NCBI RefSeq assembly: GCF_947493865.1
Contig: NZ_CANLTC010000003.1
Coordinates: forward strand, 62,001-126,000
Source: an uncultured Halomonas sp.
Lineage (GTDB): Bacteria > Pseudomonadota > Gammaproteobacteria > Pseudomonadales > Halomonadaceae
Length of the DNA stretch: 64,000 bases
Reading direction: 5' to 3'
The translations under genes and the position numbers were made by a program. Shown in pieces: positions 59,886-64,000 of this stretch (its first letter is position 1; each line of letters begins with the position of its first letter). The notes beneath the pieces are model-generated. The model saw only the letters and a list, made by a program, of their open reading frames with translations, was not told the origin of the DNA and searched no databases.

Positions 59886-60602
59886 ATGACTCTTCCCGCC
59901 TCGCCCATAATAATCGCACTGGATTATCCCTCCATGGATGCGGCCTTGTGCCTGGCGGATCAACTCGATCCTGCTCGCTGCCGTGTCAAGGTAGGCAAGG
60001 AGTTGTTTACCCGTGCCGGCCCGAATGTGGTGGAGGCTTTGCACGGGCGTGGCTTCGAGGTATTTCTTGATCTCAAATTCCACGATATTCCCACAACCGT
60101 TGCCGGTGCCGTGCAAGCGGCGGCGGAACAGGGCGTATGGATGGTCAACGTGCATGCCAGTGGCGGTCGGCGAATGATGGAGGCGGCTAGGGAGCGATTG
60201 GAAGCCAATAATCTGACGACCCATCTCATCGCGGTGACCGTGCTTACGAGCATGGAGCGCAGCGACATGGCGGATATCGGATTGGAGAACGAACCCTTCG
60301 AGCAGGTCGAAAGATTGGCGGTCTTGGCCCAATCCTGTGGCCTTGCGGGTGTCGTATGCTCGCCCCAGGAATCGTCGCGCCTGCGCCAAATCTGTGGTGA
60401 GGCATTTCTCAAGGTGACCCCGGGAATACGTCTTGCATCCGGCCAGAGCGATGATCAGCGCCGTACATTTACCCCGAATGAGGCGCTGAGTGCAGGCAGT
60501 ACGCATCTGGTCATTGGTCGCCCTGTCACTCAGGCCGAAGACCCCATGGTTGCACTGGCGGATATCGAGAAGACCCTCGTTACCCCCCTTCCAGGTCGTT
60601 GA
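59886..60602 (+). CDS. pyrF: Orotidine 5'-phosphate decarboxylase PyrF
   Basis: Last step of UMP synthesis. It has 238 residues. The active-site motif is [16 protein letters not shown], with the Asp-x-Lys-x2-His-Asp array. IIIALDYPS at the N-terminus and [17 protein letters not shown] with the phosphate-binding Arg complete the barrel. It is convergent with lapB and their coding ends overlap by 23 bases. In enterobacteria lapA-lapB-pyrF are co-directional, so the orientation here differs. Confidence 0.97.
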   Translation: MTLPASPIIIALDYPSMDAALCLADQLDPARCRVKVGKELFTRAGPNVVEALHGRGFEVFLDLKFHDIPTTVAGAVQAAAEQGVWMVNVHASGGRRMMEAARERLEANNLTTHLIAVTVLTSMERSDMADIGLENEPFEQVERLAVLAQSCGLAGVVCSPQESSRLRQICGEAFLKVTPGIRLASGQSDDQRRTFTPNEALSAGSTHLVIGRPVTQAEDPMVALADIEKTLVTPLPGR

Positions 60603-61764
60603 TCGGTTTAACGAACCCCCAGCTTCGGCAGCGAGGGCAGTGCCAGTGGAGTTGCATACCCGAAAAACCGCAACGCTTGCATCGAAAACGTGGCAAGGCC
60701 TTCAGCCGTTTGGCGATATGTTGTTGCAGGAGCGCTATGTTCTCGTGCTGAGGGACGCTCGGGTCGAGTAGATAGAGATCCATCAGGTAGTCGATACCGC
60801 GCAAGCTGGGATTGGCATTGACTTGCTCGACGGCAAACGCGGTTGCCTTGGCGTGATCGCCACGGCGTATCAGCGATTGTGCAATCATGATCACGGCGCG
60901 GATATAAGGCGTAGGCTCGTTTAATAGTCGCAAACTCTGTTCCAGGCCTTCTTCGTCCTCGAGTTTTAGATAGGCATCGCGCAAGGGCGTGAGAACGATA
61001 GGGGTGAAATCCCGATCCTGCTCGGGAATGCGCCTCAAAAAGCGAATTTCAGCCTTGTAATTGCCAGCCTCTCGCTCGATGTTGGCGAGCAGCCAGTTGG
61101 CGCGAACGCAGGCAGAATCCGTGGCCAGCGCCTGGTGTAGGTGCTTGCGTGCCAGCGAGGGGCTGGCCGATTCAAGATGTTGTTGTGCTAGTTCGCAAAG
61201 CCAGTGAGCTGCTGCACGCCGTATATCTTCTTCCTGGCGCAGCAGCTTTGGAGATGCAACGTCCAGTGCTTGCTGCCACTCTCGCTCGCGTTCGAAGAGA
61301 TCTACCAGTAAACGCTTTGCAGAGCGACGGATGTCATTATCCTGAGCGTCGCGAATCAGCTGTTGAAGAAGACGTTCGGCGCGATCGAGTACGCCAAGTT
61401 GCAGGAAGTCGCGGGACAACTCCAACTGGACTCGATCGCTTTGCATCGCGCTCAAGGCGGGGCGTGCCAGTAGATTCTGATGAATCCTGACCGCACGATC
61501 GGCTTCACCGCGACTACGGAAAAGCGCTCCTAGCGCAATATGCGTATCGATAGTATCGCTATTGACCTCCAGGGCCTGAATGAAGGTCTCGATAGCTCGA
61601 TCGGGTTGCTCGTTGAGCAGGTAATTGAGCCCGGTAAAGTAATCCCGGGATAGCACGTTCTGCTGCTGCGAATTACGTGCCAGTGGCTCGCGCTGTAGAC
61701 GACCCAGCCACCAGCCGATGGCAATTGCCACCACGAGCAACGCCAGCAGCAAGAAATCAAGCAT
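60580..61764 (-). CDS. lapB: Lipopolysaccharide assembly protein B (LapB/YciM)
   Basis: Inner-membrane TPR protein that directs FtsH to degrade LpxC and so balances lipid A synthesis. It has 394 residues. One N-terminal helix ([17 protein letters not shown]), about nine TPR-like repeats ([39 protein letters not shown]) and a C-terminal rubredoxin-type metal site with C362, C365, C376 and C379 ([18 protein letters not shown]) are visible. It should act on the LpxC encoded at 11731. It directly abuts lapA. This LapB is unrelated to the adhesin exporter. Confidence 0.96.
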   Translation of the reverse strand: MLDFLLLALLVVAIAIGWWLGRLQREPLARNSQQQNVLSRDYFTGLNYLLNEQPDRAIETFIQALEVNSDTIDTHIALGALFRSRGEADRAVRIHQNLLARPALSAMQSDRVQLELSRDFLQLGVLDRAERLLQQLIRDAQDNDIRRSAKRLLVDLFEREREWQQALDVASPKLLRQEEDIRRAAAHWLCELAQQHLESASPSLARKHLHQALATDSACVRANWLLANIEREAGNYKAEIRFLRRIPEQDRDFTPIVLTPLRDAYLKLEDEEGLEQSLRLLNEPTPYIRAVIMIAQSLIRRGDHAKATAFAVEQVNANPSLRGIDYLMDLYLLDPSVPQHENIALLQQHIAKRLKALPRFRCKRCGFSGMQLHWHCPRCRSWGFVKPINDLEGG

Positions 61765-62070
61765 TTATGGTCTTTCCTTGAACTCCTGGATGCGTAGCCG
61801 ATCGAGTTCCTTGCGTTGCTGCTGATTATGACGTTGAGCACGAGTCAAAAGGGCGCGCAGGCGTAGGTAAACGCCGCTCATGGCCAGCATGCCCAGCAGA
61901 ACGCCAATGGCCAATGCCACCAATAGCCATAATGACAGCGAGGCGGGGGGCAGTTCCATCCAGATCAGATTGAGTGGAATTGCTTCCTGGTTGTTGACGG
62001 CAAAAAGAATGCCCAGCAGCAGCACCAGTAGAAGGATGATGGCTAGCAACAGCCCTTTAAGCCAACGCAT
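61765..62070 (-). CDS. lapA: Lipopolysaccharide assembly protein A (LapA/YciS)
   Basis: Small inner-membrane partner of LapB (DUF1049 family). It has 101 residues. Two membrane helices, LLLAIILLLVLLLGILFAV and LSLWLLVALAIGVLLGMLAM, are joined by NNQEAIPLNLIWMELP, the family signature. A basic cytoplasmic coiled-coil tail follows. The stop touches the lapB start without a gap. ihfB lies 36 bases upstream. Confidence 0.95.
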   Translation of the reverse strand: MRWLKGLLLAIILLLVLLLGILFAVNNQEAIPLNLIWMELPPASLSLWLLVALAIGVLLGMLAMSGVYLRLRALLTRAQRHNQQQRKELDRLRIQEFKERP

Positions 62071-62106
62071 AGAGGTGTCCTTTTGAATTTAGGTGACAAT
62101 CGGGCA

Positions 62107-62403
62107 TCAATATCCCAAGGCTCGGCTGGCGTTGACCTGTTCACGCAGTTCCTTGCCTGGTTTGAAGTGTGGCACGAATTTACCTTCCAGATCGACGGCT
62201 TCTCCCGTCTTGGGATTGCGACCAAGGCGAGGCTCACGGAAATGCAGAGAAAAACTACCAAAACCGCGTATCTCCACGCGGCCTCCATTCGCCAGGGAAT
62301 CAGTAATATCGTCAAGAATGATGCGCACCGCCGCTTCGACTTCCTTGAGTGACAGCTCTGGCTGGCGCATGGCGATTTGTTCGATCAACTCGGATTTGGT
62401 CAT
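62107..62403 (-). CDS. ihfB: Integration host factor subunit beta
   Basis: HU/IHF-family DNA-bending subunit. ATG 62403 with a GGAG site gives [18 protein letters not shown] and 98 residues; the open frame to 62583 is not part of the gene. [21 protein letters not shown] and RNPKTGEAV form the minor-groove-binding arm, with the conserved intercalating Pro. It is normally next to rpsA, but here it is 7.4 kb away and in the opposite direction. Confidence 0.97.
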   Translation of the reverse strand: MTKSELIEQIAMRQPELSLKEVEAAVRIILDDITDSLANGGRVEIRGFGSFSLHFREPRLGRNPKTGEAVDLEGKFVPHFKPGKELREQVNASRALGY

Positions 62404-62606
62404 CGGATATCTCCGTGCGGCGTACTCTGTAGCCGATAGGCTGACAGGTCTTGTTGTTCCCATGAGCATACTGCCCAACTCGTGAAAAAACAACGCACTA
62501 GCAATAGGATAAAAGGCTGTTTCTTTCTTTGGCGGTAGATTCCTGAATTCGTGACCGGGCTCGGTTATACTGCTTTCATCCAAATACCAACTCGCGAGGT
62601 CGGATT

Positions 62607-62885
62607 GTGAGCGAAGATGTTGTCCTTAAACGGCTGTACTGGCACTCGCGCCGCGGTATGTGGGAGCTCGATCTTCTGCTTATACCTTTCTTGAAGCATC
62701 GCTACAGTGAACTCGATGATGCAGATAAAAAAGCCTATCAGGAATTGATCGAGCAGGAAGACCAGGATCTCTTCACATGGTTGATGCGTCGCGAGTGGCC
62801 ACAGGACGACGCGTTTCGCCGCATTGTCAAAATGATCATTGAATATGCTGAAACAACCGGCAACGATCAGTATCGCGCCCTCTAG
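62607..62885 (+). CDS. sdhE: FAD assembly factor SdhE
   Basis: Helps covalent flavinylation of succinate dehydrogenase. It has 92 residues. The conserved [10 protein letters not shown] contains the RGxxE motif needed for function. The start is GTG 62607 with GAGG upstream. Divergent from ihfB across 203 bases; overlaps ygfX. The sdhE-ygfX pair facing nadB is typical of gammaproteobacteria. Confidence 0.94.
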   Translation: MSEDVVLKRLYWHSRRGMWELDLLLIPFLKHRYSELDDADKKAYQELIEQEDQDLFTWLMRREWPQDDAFRRIVKMIIEYAETTGNDQYRAL

Positions 62886-63246
62886 GCTATGTTGGTGGGC
62901 TTCGCTGCTGCTGGCCATGGCCGTGTTGTTTCTTGTTGCGGCTTACGGGACGCCCTGGCTGGTTCTCACGGCGACTTTGATCCTTGGCTCGATTCTTTGG
63001 CGCGAAAGAAATCGGCATGCTGGCTGGCAGCTGCGCTGGGTGCCCGGCACGGGCGGCGGCTGGCAGGCTCGTGAGGCTTCTACTGGCGATTGGCAGAACA
63101 TGGTTCTGCACTGTGACTACCTGGGGCCTTGGCTGATTGGTTTGCGCGTCGGCAAGCAGCGCCATTGGCTATGGCCGGATAGTGCGAGCCAGTCAGCGCG
63201 CCGGTCTCTGCGACGGCTATTGCTATGGGCTCCCCCGGGAAGCTAG
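62845..63246 (+). CDS. ygfX: YgfX-like membrane protein
   Basis: 133 residues. Two hydrophobic segments (LCWWASLLLAMAVLFLVAAY and LVLTATLILGSILW) are followed by a soluble part with GWQLRWVPGTGGGWQAR, LGPWLIGLRV and HWLWPDSASQSARRSLRRLL, the YgfX/CptA pattern. ATG 62845 lies inside sdhE (41-base overlap); TTG 62839 is the only earlier option. YgfX has been linked to cell-division inhibition as a toxin paired with SdhE/CptB in Escherichia coli, a role that is disputed. It overlaps nadB by 24 bases, convergent. Confidence 0.8.
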   Translation: MLKQPATISIAPSRLCWWASLLLAMAVLFLVAAYGTPWLVLTATLILGSILWRERNRHAGWQLRWVPGTGGGWQAREASTGDWQNMVLHCDYLGPWLIGLRVGKQRHWLWPDSASQSARRSLRRLLLWAPPGS

Positions 63247-64000
63247 CGTTACCTTTGAGGCCGTTGGTATGGAGGCGCCATGATGCGGATAGTCGCGGTT
63301 ATAATGCAGCCCGCGTGATTCGTGGCGCTCACGAGCGACTCTCAGTAACATGCCTGCCAGATCGAGTGCATGCCTCAATCGAGCATGTGCCAGCCTGGGC
63401 GCCCATTCTCGCGATCTTTCCTGACATTGTTTCTGGCAAAGCCCCGTCCACTCATCCTTCAGTCGTTTCAGCGCTTCCTCGCCGGCAGTGAGTCCTTCGA
63501 TACTACGCACGATGCCGGCGGACTGGCTCATTGTCTTGCGCATGGCGGCGAATATTCGAGCGAGGTTCTCGTCAGAGGCGGGCGCAACGTACGCACCGGA
63601 AGCCGCGTAGGCAGCAGGAAGAATCGGTTCGCCATATTGGTCGGATGTGCCCTCGCGCAGTTTCATGGCCGCGGAACGCGCGAATACCAAACATTCCAGC
63701 AGCGAGTTGCTGGCCATGCGATTGGCGCCATGCAAGCCGGTACAGGCCACTTCGCCGATGGCATAGAGATGATCTACATTGCTGGCACCTTGTAGATCGG
63801 TGGCGATACCACCGCAGCTGTAGTGGGCCGCCGGAACGACTGGAATGGGGTCGCGAGTAATGTCGAACCCACGACTCAGGCAATGGGCGTGGATGGTAGG
63901 AAAGTGCTCGCGTATCCGCGCTGCCTCGAGGTGGGTGATATCGAGCAGCACATGCGATGATTCACAGCTCAGCATCTCGGCGTGAATGGCACGAGCGACG
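63223..64000 (-). CDS. nadB: L-aspartate oxidase NadB, 5' part outside the window
   Basis: FAD enzyme that oxidises aspartate to iminoaspartate for NAD synthesis. About 258 C-terminal residues are visible, and the frame continues past the window end (VARAIHAEM precedes the first in-frame Met). FAD-binding and catalytic segments are VPAAHYSCGGIATDLQG, YAIGEVACTGLHGANRMA and SNSLLECLVF. The C-terminal helical domain includes ESRGLHYNRDYP. It is convergent with ygfX. Confidence 0.97.
   Translation of the reverse strand, partial: VARAIHAEMLSCESSHVLLDITHLEAARIREHFPTIHAHCLSRGFDITRDPIPVVPAAHYSCGGIATDLQGASNVDHLYAIGEVACTGLHGANRMASNSLLECLVFARSAAMKLREGTSDQYGEPILPAAYAASGAYVAPASDENLARIFAAMRKTMSQSAGIVRSIEGLTAGEEALKRLKDEWTGLCQKQCQERSREWAPRLAHARLRHALDLAGMLLRVARERHESRGLHYNRDYPHHGASIPTASKVTLASRGSP

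Overview
The window is a gene-dense bacterial chromosome segment of fairly high GC content. It looks like a halophilic gammaproteobacterium of the Halomonadaceae (Halomonas or a near relative). This is inferred from the division/cell-wall gene order, the TyrA-AroA and MutT-ThiE fusions, the SecA, GyrA and GroEL sequences and the sdhE-ygfX/nadB arrangement. No rRNA is present to fix the taxon. Almost everything is core genome. The accessory part is a type IV pilus locus, a Lap-type giant-adhesin locus and two families of small mobile repeats.

Layout. 1-12.6 kb: end of the dcw cluster, murF(partial)-mraY-murD-ftsW-murG-murC-ddlB-ftsQ-ftsA-ftsZ, then lpxC with its own promoter. Most genes overlap by a few bases, so this is one long transcription unit for peptidoglycan precursor synthesis and the Z-ring. 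12.7-18.8 kb: dciA (reverse), a short signal-peptide ORF, secA, argJ and a Nudix-ThiE fusion. 18.8-25.2 kb: reverse-strand pilB-pilC-(repeats)-pilD-coaE-yacG, with pilA divergent from pilB. 25.4-26.5 kb: two small orphan genes and a nested pair of miniature elements. 26.7-40.5 kb: a complete Lap-like biofilm adhesion system. It has a TolC-like outer-membrane factor, an ABC exporter and an HlyD-like adaptor, then a 1957-residue repeat adhesin. Convergent to these lie lapG and lapD, the periplasmic protease and its c-di-GMP-responsive receptor. 40.7-44.6 kb: cation diffusion facilitator, acyltransferase, rdgC and a thioesterase. 44.8-54.7 kb: gyrA-serC-pheA-tyrA/aroA-cmk-rpsA, a superoperon of serine and aromatic amino-acid synthesis joined to replication and translation genes. 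54.8-64 kb: trmJ, groES-groEL with a sigma-32-type promoter, fxsA, an SDR gene, a ComEA-like gene, pyrF, reverse-strand ihfB-lapA-lapB (lipopolysaccharide assembly), sdhE-ygfX and the 3' part of nadB.

The most unusual structure is a pair of MITE-like families. MITE-A (263 bp, 18-bp perfect terminal inverted repeats, YTAG target) occurs twice. MITE-B (about 141 bp, hairpin-forming, TA or TAG target) occurs intact once inside a MITE-A copy, degenerate once, and once as a lone terminal repeat. Element termini or target duplications coincide with the TAG stop codons of both pilC and lapD, and the first cluster separates pilBC from pilD-coaE-yacG. I did not find a wholly new multigene system. The best candidates for something undescribed are the stop-codon-associated MITEs, the possible secA leader peptide and the adhesin with a non-canonical LapG cleavage site.
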